This document shows, piece by piece, positions 54,411 to 64,000 of a DNA stretch of 64,000 bases. Origin of the DNA: Pollenia angustigena (taxonomy: Eukaryota; Arthropoda; Insecta; Diptera; Polleniidae); assembly GCA_930367215.1 (NCBI GenBank), contig OV884057.1:251002830-251066829 (forward strand), in the 5' to 3' direction. Within the stretch, counting starts at the first letter, position 1. Each line of letters opens with the position of its first letter. The position numbers and the translations under genes were made by a program. A model generated the notes under the pieces. The model ran no database searches. It saw nothing but the letters and a program-made list of their open reading frames with translations, and was not told the DNA's origin.

Positions 54411-56972
54411 ATGCCAAATATTGAAACCAACAGCTGTTTTTCTCACTAAACTGTGTCTGAAACTTTTTTTGGCGAGTACAAGCTATCACGTAAGGAAATT
54501 ACTCGCCAATTTACAGAAAAAATGTGTCTGTAACATTTTGGTGAGAAAAGTTCCCGCTTTGAACTGTCAAATAAACTCTCGAATAAAAATGGGACGAGAA
54601 AACATTTTAACACTAAAAAACAATCAAAAATGCAAAATTCGAAGAATAATAAAAATCGTATTTTGTTCTTGGCACATTTTTTCATTGTTTTATTATTTTG
54701 CTTTAAGCAATTTTATAAAATACAAGAATGTTTTCAAAGCTCATTTGCAAACAGAAAACATTTAAGTCGCTCTTTACACAATTTGGTATATCCGACGGTT
54801 GTATTTTCGCCGCCGTCGTTGAAGAATTTTCGATTTTAGTAAATTTTGGTCGCCGTCAGCGATATGTGTTACTGGCGTCCTCAACGTCACATCGGTTTTG
54901 AGTACAATGTTATGACATTTATAACGTAACGACGTAATCTCTTTTTATATTTTTCGACATGAGTTACAGACACAGTTTTTTCTCACTTTTCGAGAAACGA
55001 TGGAATATTTTGTTTCACATCTTTTCGATGCGAGAAGTTCTTACTAAAGTTGCAGAACATGGGTACAGTTTTGCAAACTGTGCTGGTGTAGTTATTTTTA
55101 TCCTTAAATGTAAGAAACAAACGAAAAAATTACCAAATTATATAAATTAAATATTCAGAGCTTAAATAAATGGTAAACTTACAATTTATTTCCATCCATT
55201 TCAGTTATGTACCAGATTTTTAAATTGGCGGTTATAAAAAACCTAACGACAATTTTCGGCGCTTTTGACAGGCAAATATGCCAAACACGATACTGTTTTT
55301 GTAATAGATTTTCAAACAGTGTCGTATTCATTGGCGTTTTTGCCAAACACGGTATCATATTTAAAAAACGCCTAACTATCGCCCCAAAAATGCCAATCAC
55401 GATAAGGGTGAATATTTTAATGTTCTATAATGTTTCTTTTTTTATATTGAAAAATAAATGAACCAACAAAAAAATTCAGCAAAGTTATTTTTGGGAATAC
55501 AAAATTTATTATCAATAAGATTTCTGTATGACGTGCTAAATAACCAATTTTTTTTAAGCAACGACCTAGCACGAACAGCTTGTCTGTGTATTGTGTAAAA
55601 TTGTTTTGCTGGCTTTTTTTTTCGTATGTGTATTATGTTTTCGTAAACAATTTTTGGTTTTTTTTTACCAGCCAAAAGCGACGATCATTAATGAGCCGAA
55701 CCGTGCACAATGAAGTTTTTGGTTAAAAAAAAAACCGAACGCAATTAAATGTTCTGATCTTTTGTATTATTTTTGTGTTCGAAAGATGACAAACAGGGAA
55801 ACGTTATTTTTTTTTTAATGATTTTCTACACAAACACTGTTAGTGTTTGTGATTTTTTTTTATTTAGTTTAGAGCTTCTTTTGAAAAAAGTCCTTTTTCG
55901 ACTGAGCATGTTTTGGAATTTGGCAGTCGAATTTTATTTCTTTCTTTCAAAACGTTTTAAACTTGCTTTTAAAGTTTAGGAGACTAGAATTTTTAAAGTA
56001 TAGTAACCGTAACCTCTAGAAGAACCAATTACATGGAAAGTGGTGCGAACTCAATACGTCTGAGGAACAACTTTACCATTTACGACTTGTATGTCAAATG
56101 TTGCCTCTTTCTTAAAAATTATTATTCTTTATTGATTAAATCGTCACCTAAAATGCAAAACGGCGTTGCTACTTTTTCTTAATTTTATAGGGATATGTTG
56201 GTTAGCCTATTGCATCATAATCAATCAAAAACTCGATTTTGAATTTTTTTGTTGTTACGCCCTTTTGCATTCTAGGTAACGAAGTGTAACAAATGCAATT
56301 ACAAATTATGGTGGGTTTTAGATTTACTCACATTATCACAAATGCGTAATATCGTCTCCACTATTCTGGTGTGGGTAGAATTACCATATCAAACTTTCTT
56401 ACAATATGCACGTAGTTTATAATAGATCCCCTTCCCGAAACCCCTTTAACCGTGCTAAATTTTTTAAAAATGTAAGTAACCGAACCGTTAACTTCATAAG
56501 TCTGTCAAATATTGTTCGGAAAAGTCCATAAATAGATATATATAGCTCCCATATATGACCCATTACCAAGAATTGCTTAAGCCTTAAATAATCTTTAACA
56601 ATGGTCCGGCTAGACCTTCGGTAAGTTACCTTCATAAAGCCCACACCTGAGAGTTGTATTTCATCCGCGATGTGATGTATGTGGTAAAAATAGTAAGGAG
56701 ATCAGATGGAGTGAAGTATATATTCGACATCACATTGTTTCTTCATGCCTAGAACATTAAGAGATTCTAATTCTGTTTTAAAAATGACCCCATTCCAAGA
56801 TAAGTTCTGCCTCATTGCACCAAGGAAAGAAGAAAATGGAAAGAGGAAATCTTGAGAAATAAAAATTATCTTTTCACAACAACAACTTCAAAATATTTAT
56901 TAATACTTGAACGGTCAAAGTCAAAATTTGACTGTTGCTCTCTTATGCCATGTTCGCTCGGTGCTTTGGATT
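54411..56972. other. Spacer with MITE fragment
   Basis: No gene is recognised apart from the MITE G fragment at 55612-55862. 55230-55410 holds repeated GCCAAACACG/GTATC and AAACAGT phrases in both orientations, possibly a decayed TIR element. Confidence 0.4.
55612..55862 (-). mobile_element. hAT-type MITE G, internal fragment
   Basis: Reverse complement of about 62350-62600 of the full element: CGTTTCCCTGTTWGTCATC, GGCTCATYAATG and CTGGTAAAAAAAAACC are recognisable. Both terminal repeats are missing. Confidence 0.7.
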
Positions 56973-57635
56973 CAGTGATGCCAACTTATTGCTTTTGGCA
57001 CTATTTATGGTGCTTTTTGAAGCTTCAAAACGCCAAAATTTTATGCATAGTGCCAAACTAAGAAAAAGCACTAAATTGGTGCTTTTTAAATTTTTCGTTG
57101 GTGCCTTCAATGCTTTTTACAATTTTAATTTATTTCTACCAATTTTTTAAAATACGATTATATAGAGGATAATTTAGATGAGCTTTGGTATTTGGGGTAC
57201 AATTTTGAGAAGGCCTGTAAGGATTTTAAGATTTCAAATGATAAAAAAAGTGATAAAAAAGAGTTGCATTCGATTTACAAAAAACTTTGTTCACGAGGAT
57301 AGAGCTAGGCTTCCTAGCAATTTGGTAATTTTACGAAACGTTTTACTTTTTAGCGTTGATAACATATTTAGGAATCGTAGTAAAAACGATGTATTTCGAA
57401 AATAGGAAATGGCTTGGAAAAAATTAGGAATTCTTAAAAAACATGCAGTTGGAAACTGTACAAAAAAAAAAAAACGCAAAGACTTTAAAAACAAAAAAGA
57501 ACCGTAGCTTGGTAAACAGCTGACAGAAATTGCTTTTGTAACGAGCGTTGTGTATGATTTGGATGATATTATTTTTATTGAATGTAAATTTATTTATTAT
57601 TTAATCTTAAATGAAAATGGTCCCCATCAACGCTG

Positions 57636-60600
57636 CACACTGGGGATTTCGCGGAAAAAAGTCAAATTGTCAACATAGTCTTCATGCAATATGCAGTGAT
57701 ATGTTGCAATTTTAGACTAAATGGTACAATCAAATCAAAAAGAATTACTCCGATCTGACTGCCAGTTTTTTTTATGTCCGTCTCAAACTCAGAACTTGTG
57801 TGTTTTACCGAACCAACTTAATTTAAACCTAAGAATTTAAATGCGAATATTTTTTTACCATGTGAGCTAACGTTTTTCTTTTTTTTTTCTATTTAAAGTA
57901 GTATATTTCAGTATACTAAAATTGAAAAAAAAAAATCTGCAGAGACTTAAGTTTTTTTTTTTGTGTATTTTTATGAACATATAACAAAAATCCCATTTTT
58001 CTCCAAACATTTGGACCTGCAATTTGATCTTTACTTTTCTTTAGTTTGAAATCACTACTAATACATTGTCTTATATCAGTTCTAACATTATTAATCAATT
58101 TCAAGTGCCACCAGGTGCCACCTCTCAATTTGTTACATTACACAGTACAACATTTTTCAGCTGATTGATTCGTTTAATTTGTTTCGTTTTCGTTTGATTT
58201 GTTTAACATAACTCGAGAACCACTAGTCGGATTTTGCTGAAAAAAATTTAGGAAAATCAACAATTACAATTACTTTCATCATGTTTATATAATATTTTGC
58301 TACATAAGCAACAGTTTCGCAGTTATAAATAAATGTATGAAGAAAAAAAATATTTTTTGCCCAAAAAATTTAAATTTTTTATTTTTAATTCATAAAAAAT
58401 CCAAAACAGTAAAAAAAAGTTTCAAGTCCTATTACTTTCACGTGAAGTCGCATAACCTATGAAATAAATGAGACATAAATCATGAAAATCGATGAACGCG
58501 TTTCGCTTTTATTAACAATTAAGTGAAGGTATGCATTTCAAAAATTTGCTCGAGATATGCACAAAATTCTTTGCAAAAACATTTATGACTTTTTTTATGA
58601 GTCTTAAAATTCAAAAAAAAAAAGTAATAAACAAAAGGTTATTTGATTTTTATGATTGCGGTAGCAAAGTAATAAGCGGTAATAAATGTGCGTGGAAATT
58701 TGAAAGGAAAAAAGGAAAGTGCACTTTTTTAATTATTTGGGGTTTTCCGTTGGCTACCTGTATGATTTTTTTACAGAAATTCCACCCACTTCTATTAGTG
58801 CTCATGTTTTGGAACGTACCTGTCAGTAAAATATTGAAAAATACGTAGTATTTATAGGTGTTCATTTAACGATTTTTGTCATTCAACAAGTGCTGACGAA
58901 CGCGAAAAGCACAACCGATTTTTCTCCGTTTTTTTTTAATTATAACTGAAACTAAGGACCAAGAGTTTTACGGCAATGGAAAGTTTTTCTATTTCTCATG
59001 GGGTTTTATGCTCGAAGCTTCTGGAATTTGACAAAGACAGAACAAAATTAAAACAGTTTTTGCAACAATTGCACGTTGGATTAAACGATACTAGAGCATG
59101 TGAAATTTTGGATACAATATATAAAAACTTTTACTGTAACTTCAAACAAAGATGGCAGGATTCTAACCGTAAGAAGTCGCGATTTGAAAAAAAGAATGCA
59201 AATTGGCTTGAAGGCACATTTACAATTAAGTTTACTGAGGCTTAATGTTCTACCAGTTCTGCAGTTCTTGGTCGGCCACGCAAATCGTTTGAGGAGTGCT
59301 GTGATCGCGCCAAACGATACAAAAGGGATGAAGTACGTTCTTTGTTTACTCAAGAAGTAATTGATTTTTCTTCTTGTATTTCAAAAACCAACCACAAAAT
59401 TTGTACATTAAAAACTTTGGGGATGTTTACAAAGCTTGAACTTACAAAAGAAAAATACGAGTATCTTATGCATTGGTTACAAAATGAAGAATATAACATA
59501 CTCGTACCATATTAACAACTCACGAAAGAAAAAGCTAACAGTTATCCTCTAGAAATTTCTATTACTGAAAGTTCAGGCAGTGTACCTCTGCAAAATCTGT
59601 TGGATCATACTGCTAAATGAGTTCTAGAGACCAAATCAGTAAAGGAAATAAATAAAATTTAAAGCGAAAATCTAACAATGTACTATAAATGGGGATGTGA
59701 TGGGGCATCTGGTCAAAGCGAATACCAACAGAGGTTTTCAGATGATCAAATTTCTGACTCTCATTTATATATGACATCAGTTGTACCACTAAAATTATCA
59801 TTGAGTGATGACATAAATAAATTAGTATGGAACAACAATAAACCTTCTTCCACACAGTATTGTAGAACACTACAGTTTGCATACGTTAAAGAGACACCTC
59901 AAGTTATACGAGAAGAAAAGAGAAGAGTCGATGAGGAGATATCTCAACTAAAAGAATTTAAGTTAACAGTAAATAATCGTAACTTTAAAGTAAAACATGA
60001 ATTATATTTTACAATGATTGACGGCAAGACAGCACAATCAGTAACAGAGACACCAGCAGCATCTTCTTGTCTTGTTTGTGGAGCAACAACATCCAAAATG
60101 AATAAAATCGAAGAAGTTCAAGCTATGCCCGTAAATGAACAAGCACTGCAATTTGGTATGTCACCACTTCATGCGCGTATTAAGCTGATGGAGTGTCTTT
60201 TGCATGTAGCTTACAATATTGAATTTAAAAGTTTAAAAGTCCGATAAGAGAAGCCCGAAAATATTTGATAAAGCGTGAAATTAAAGAGAAAATTGGAATA
60301 CAGGTTGATACTGTTAAACAAGGCTCTGGTACGACAAATTCAGGAAATACGTCACGAAGATTCTTTGCTAATCCTGCTTTGATTTCCGAAATCACGGGTC
60401 TAGATGAAGACATAATCAAGAGGTTTTCAACAATTCTCGAAGCTATAACCATTACCGAGGCACTAGATTCAAAAAAATTTGTTGATTTTTGTCTGGAGAC
60501 GGCAAAAAAGTTTGTTGCACTGTACGAGTGGTATAATATGACACCAACACTCCACAAAATTCTGATTCATGGAAAATATATAATTGAAAAGTGTATTTTT

Positions 60601-61230
60601 CCTGTAAGCTTATTATCCGAAGAGGCTCAGGAAAGTCGTAACAAAGACTATAAAAAATATCGCCTTAGACACTCCAGAAAATGCAGTCGAATTGCCACGA
60701 ACGAAGATATTATGCACCGAATGATGGTAACATCACATCCCATGATCTCACACTTGACTCCTTCATTTAGCCAGAAAAAGCATAGTGATATAAGCGACGA
60801 AGTTAAGGCTCTTTTAGAATAATAAATTAAAAAGTAGATTTAAAATAAATAATAAATTAAAAATTAAAAAACCATTTACATTTTTTGCTAGTTAGGGCTT
60901 TTAGCATTGTAGGTAACGATACACATTTTTCTAGCATTCTTTATTTTGATAACTTTTGTGTATAACTATATAAATAAAACTAAGTTTGTGATGAAATTAA
61001 AAATAGATTTAAAATAAATAATGAATTAAAAATTAAAAAAAAATCTTTTATATTTTTTTGTAAGTTAGGGCTTTTTACATTGTAGGTTACGATATACATT
61101 TCTCTAACTTTCTTTATTTTGATTACTTTTGTGTATTACTATATAAATAAAACTTAATTTGTGATGAAATCATTGTTTTTTTTGACAAATATATTTTTTT
61201 CCTCACCTCCATACAAAAATCCCCAGTGTG
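57636..61230 (+). mobile_element. Transib element (3.6 kb) with RAG1-like transposase
   Basis: The ends are CACACTGGGGATTT and its complement (14-bp inverted repeat). Flanks CGCTG (57631-57635) and CGCTT (61231-61235) are a 5-bp target duplication with one difference. The transposase pseudogene occupies 58976-60822, with a long AT-rich 5' part. The 5' part around 58195-58330 is shared with the fold-back arms at 13154-14999. Confidence 0.88.
58976..60822 (+). pseudogene. Transib (RAG1-like) DDE transposase
   Basis: Cut-and-paste recombinase related to RAG1. It reads in one frame from ATG 58976 through LGRPRKSFEECCDRAKRYKR, with stops at 59243, 59513, ~59620 and ~59657, then WGCDGASGQSEYQQRFSD with the first catalytic Asp (59699), NKPSSTQYCRTLQF, FTMIDGKTAQSVTE with the second Asp (60020, 107 residues later; RAG1 has ~108), and a CLVCGATTSK zinc-binding pair. 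A 1-bp deletion near 60238 shifts the frame. The rest (NTSRRFFANPAL, YNMTPTLHKILIHGKYIIEK, SLLSEEAQESRNKDYKKYR with the catalytic Glu region, then SRIATNEDIMHRMM) ends at 60822. All catalytic blocks are recognisable, but nonsense changes make it dead. Confidence 0.85.
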
Positions 61231-61375
61231 CGCTTTTTTTTTAATTTTGGAGGTTATAATATTCGGCACAGCCGAATGCAATTTGTTTTGTGTTTCATTA
61301 GTGCTTTTTTGCTCGAAATAGTGCTTTTTTTAAAGTGCTTTTTGCTCTCAAAAAGTTGGCATCACTGTTTGGATT

Positions 61376-62035
61376 ACTCTCTGCTTTAATTACTTATTTG
61401 AATTACCATGTTCCTAATCGGTTTTGACAGTTCTTCCTCTTCTTTTTTTTATTAATTTTGTTTATTGCTAAATTTAATTGTTTCTTAGCGGTTCCTTGTA
61501 TTAAGAATGGAAAAAAGTAAGTAAACATATTTATCAAAGAAATTCATTCATATACATAAAATGTTTATTTTCCCAGTAAATAGAAAAGCTGTTATCAAAT
61601 GGATACCATTTGTATTCCAATAAATTTTATAATATTAAATTACTTCCTTTACCTTTCTTTGTTTATGTCATATTTTGTTTGGTTTTTTAGTGCTTTGACA
61701 GCTGGTGATGGAAAAAACCGACAAAAATTAGAGATAACATTGATTTTAAAGTAATTCACAGGGTAATAAAAATTTAATTACGTACAAATGAGATAATCCG
61801 CTCTCAAAATGCTGCGTGACGAATTATGTAATTTGGATCATAATTAGGCTGTAAATTACGAATGAGAGAGTGAATTATGAAAAAACGCTGTCGTGCAGGC
61901 AAGGTATTACGTTCAATTAAGTAATTACTTCATTTGCACTCATATTGTTAGTCTTAGGTAATTTTCGCTTGTATTTTAACTTCAGTTTTTGACATTTACA
62001 TGCTGTTTTCTTTACAATAGTTCTAAAAAGAACAA
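61376..62035. other. AT-rich spacer
   Basis: Nothing recognisable. Confidence 0.45.
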
Positions 62036-62943
62036 CCCTGTAAATAGTAGGACCAGTCCAAACACACGTGTTAAGAGTAGTCCACAAGGGACCACGACTA
62101 GTCCAAAAGTAGCCCAAACGTATGGAAAAAACTTGGTCTATTAAACACGATGTCCTAGGAGAGGACCATATAACCCACTAAGGAGTAGTTTTAAAACTAC
62201 TCCATGGTATACTCAAGAGGATTAGTTTTGAAGTCGTTTAAAAACGAAAGCATGTCGTTAAAAAACGAAGACATGTCGTCTCACTACAAACCAGTGTTCG
62301 AAAATAAACACTAAATATCGTTTCTTAATGTTCGGTTCGGTAGATTTGTGAAAAACACAAACGCTAATAGTGTTTGTGTAGAAAATCATTAAAAAAAATA
62401 ACGTTTCCCTGTTAGTCATCATTCGAACACAAAAATATTACTGTTTTTATCAAACTCAACAAAAGATGTGGACATTTAATTCCGTTCGGGGGTTTTTTTT
62501 AAATCCACAAACTTCAATGTGTTCGGTTCGGCTCATCAATGTTCGTCCCTTTTGGCTGGTAAAAAAAAACCAAACATTTTTTACAAAAACTAAATACACA
62601 CACGAAATTGTTTTTTTGATTGTGAACGTAGCTTTAAAATATAATGTTTGTCTACAGTATCACTACAATTGTTCTGTTTTTTTAACGAACATTAAATAAT
62701 GTTGGGTTCTTTCTTGAAAATAGTTACGAACGGTATTAAGGGTTGTGTATGTCTACACAATCACAAAATAAATAGATATCGTTCCTGGGTGTGTGAGCCG
62801 AACGTTAAATAATGTACTGTTTATTTTCGAACACTGCTGCAAACACTTTATAACAATGACATGGTCCCTGCTTGCATTACATCGGACCAGTCCAAGAAGT
62901 AGTGGATCAGGTGGTCCAATTTTATTTGCAGGGAAACTCTTCT
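62036..62943. mobile_element. MITE H, copy 2, interrupted by MITE G
   Basis: The ends CCCTGTAAATAGTAGGACC and CCCTGCAAATAAAATTGGAC (complement) match the copy at 33201-33572. The order of GGACCAGTCCA and AGTAGTCC motifs is the same. A 545-bp hAT-type MITE sits inside. Confidence 0.8.
62292..62836. mobile_element. hAT-type MITE G, full copy (545 bp)
   Basis: A perfect 19-bp inverted repeat CAGTGTTCGAAAATAAACA is flanked by CTACAAAC and CTGCAAAC (8 bp, one difference). The uninterrupted MITE H at 33201-33572 has a single CTACAAAC at the matching place, confirming the insertion. Non-coding. Fragments lie at 50985-51113 and 55612-55862. Confidence 0.88.
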
Positions 62944-63317
62944 CCCACAATCTGGGCATTTTCTCCTAGGCGAGCAATAAATTATAATAATATTTGATTG
63001 TTTTTTTATTGCAATTTATAATTAAACAAAGTGATTTGTTAAAAACTTTCAACACTTAACAAGTGTTTATACTTTGCTTTACAACTTTGCCCTTTTTTTT
63101 AACTAAAAAATACTGCTTTTCGTTCTCTCTCTCTTCTCTACTGACTTTCTCCTCCTAAACAAGAGTCAAATTGTATAGCTCACTCCTGTGCGGAAAATTT
63201 CTTTATGTATGTTTTTATTGTATATATATATGTTGAATGTGAACCACACCTAAACGCCAAGTTTTTTTCCGAATTTTATTTGACATTTCTCTATTTCAGA
63301 CTTACTCAATTTGAACC
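62944..63317. other. Spacer before mariner transposase
   Basis: No mariner terminal repeat of the CGGGTGTTTTTTT type is seen here. TTTCTCTATTTCAG at ~63284-63299 looks like a splice acceptor, but nothing else supports an exon. Confidence 0.4.
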
Positions 63318-64000
63318 ATGGAGAGATACACAATTCAACAACGTGTTAAAGTTATCCAGACTTATTATGAAAATGGGCGTTCAAATCAAAATGCATATCG
63401 TGCACTTCGTGATTTTTTTGGTCAATTTGATCGTCAAAATGTGCGTACAATCGCAAAAATCGTGGAAAAATTCGAGCAAACCGGGTCTGTAGAAGATGTG
63501 AGAACACCAGTGCATGCTCGTACAGCTCGTACTGCAGGAAATATTGCTGCTGTTCGCGATAGTGTGGCTGAAGAGCCGTCCACCTCAACTCGTCGTCGTG
63601 CCCAACAATTGCACCTCTCACGCTCGTCGTTGATGAACATTTTGCATAAAGACTTGCATTTACACGCTTACAAGGTGCAATTGGCTCAAGAACTAAAGCC
63701 TCTTGACCATTCCAAACGTCGTGAATGGGCAGAATGGTGGCAAGAAATGGCAACAGTGGATGATCAATTTTCGAAGAAAATCATCTTCAGTGATGAGGCA
63801 CATTTTCACCTCAGTGGATTCGTCAATAAACAGAATTGCCGCATTTGGGCGAATGAGAATCCAAGAGTGATTGTCGAAAAACCAATGCACCCACAAAGAG
63901 TGACTGTTTGGTGCGGTTTATGGGCTGGCGGCATCATCGGGCCGTATTTTTTCCAAAATGAGGCCGGTCAGGCAGTTACTGTGAATGGTGTTCGCTATCG
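63318..64000 (+). CDS. Mariner (DD41D, rosa-type) transposase, N-terminal part, runs off window
   Basis: Open reading frame from ATG 63318 to the window end (227 codons, no stop). The bipartite DNA-binding region comes first: MERYTIQQRVKVIQTYYENG and QNVRTIAKIVEKF (first helix-turn-helix), then STSTRRRAQQLHLSRSSLMN (second). The catalytic domain begins with IIFSDEAHFHLSG, first Asp at residue 159, followed by VNKQNCRIWANENP, VTVWCGLWAGGIIGPYFF and AVTVNGVRYR, where the homologous pseudogene at 1774 takes over; the remaining catalytic residues must lie to the right. Unlike the other mariner copies it shows no stop or frameshift, so it is the best candidate for a live gene. The start is supported by the N-terminus of the copy at 38933. 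Confidence 0.92.
   Translation, partial: MERYTIQQRVKVIQTYYENGRSNQNAYRALRDFFGQFDRQNVRTIAKIVEKFEQTGSVEDVRTPVHARTARTAGNIAAVRDSVAEEPSTSTRRRAQQLHLSRSSLMNILHKDLHLHAYKVQLAQELKPLDHSKRREWAEWWQEMATVDDQFSKKIIFSDEAHFHLSGFVNKQNCRIWANENPRVIVEKPMHPQRVTVWCGLWAGGIIGPYFFQNEAGQAVTVNGVRY

Larger units (their letters stand above)
56973..61367. mobile_element. hAT element with 8-bp target duplication, hosting a Transib
   Basis: The ends CAGTGATGCCAACTT and their complement are flanked by a perfect 8-bp duplication TTTGGATT (56965-56972, 61368-61375). Without the nested Transib (57636-61230 plus its target duplication) only ~0.8 kb remains, rich in GTGCTTTTT motifs and non-coding, so this is a non-autonomous hAT. 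Confidence 0.9.

Noticed and set aside
58976..60822. Assignment of the transposase to the surrounding hAT element
   Set aside because: The 8-bp duplication and CAGTGATGCCAAC ends belong to an outer element; the gene sits inside a second element with CACACTGGGG ends and a 5-bp duplication, and its motifs are Transib/RAG1-like.
63284..63299. Splice acceptor upstream of the mariner ATG
   Set aside because: A pyrimidine stretch with CAG is common in this AT-rich DNA; mariner genes are normally intronless and the ATG follows soon after.

Overview
The window looks like repeat-dense, AT-rich intergenic or heterochromatic DNA of an insect, most likely a higher fly (inference). The evidence is a mix of rosa-type (DD41D) mariner, Transib, PIF/Harbinger and hAT DNA transposons with Jockey, LOA-like, Penelope-like and Copia retroelements, plus long AT-rich spacers. 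I recognise no host protein-coding gene, rRNA or confident tRNA. Every coding region I can identify belongs to a transposable element, and all but one are visibly broken. The exception is a mariner transposase that is open as far as it can be read and runs off the right edge.

Layout. 1-5328 and 7735-13062 are the same 5.3-kb block in direct orientation, identical wherever I compared them; the block carries a TIR element, an LTR, a mariner pseudogene and a dispersed repeat. Between the copies lies a tandem pair of ~563-bp tRNA-like repeats. 13154-14999 is a fold-back structure with ~470-bp arms around a Jockey fragment. 15136-16538 holds inverted-orientation copies of the 563-bp repeat with nested MITEs. 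17.8-19.2 kb is a low-complexity array with MITEs. 19981-22441 is a LOA/I-type LINE. 25.5-27.8 kb is a Penelope-like element with a hammerhead-like motif. 28541-30401 is a Transib deletion derivative. 31.7-35.8 kb is AT-rich with nested TIR elements. 35813-39032 is a mariner split by a deleted Copia element. 41425-46012 is a TIR element split by a Jockey LINE. 47.7-52 kb is arrays and MITE fragments. 52.3-54.5 kb is a Harbinger gene pair (nuclease and Myb-like) with a TIR element inside the Myb gene. 56973-61367 is a hAT element containing a near full-length Transib with a RAG1-like DDE transposase pseudogene. 62036-62943 is a MITE inside a MITE. 63318-64000 is the mariner transposase start.

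The genes do not form a pathway; their relation is stratigraphic. At least six insertion-into-insertion events can be read from target-site duplications or split reading frames. The two points most worth following are (1) two Transib elements with CAC-starting terminal repeats and 5-bp duplications carrying RAG1-like catalytic blocks, and (2) a family of non-coding TIR elements sharing ACACAGAAAAAA-type ends while each copy carries subterminal arrays of a different short palindromic motif.
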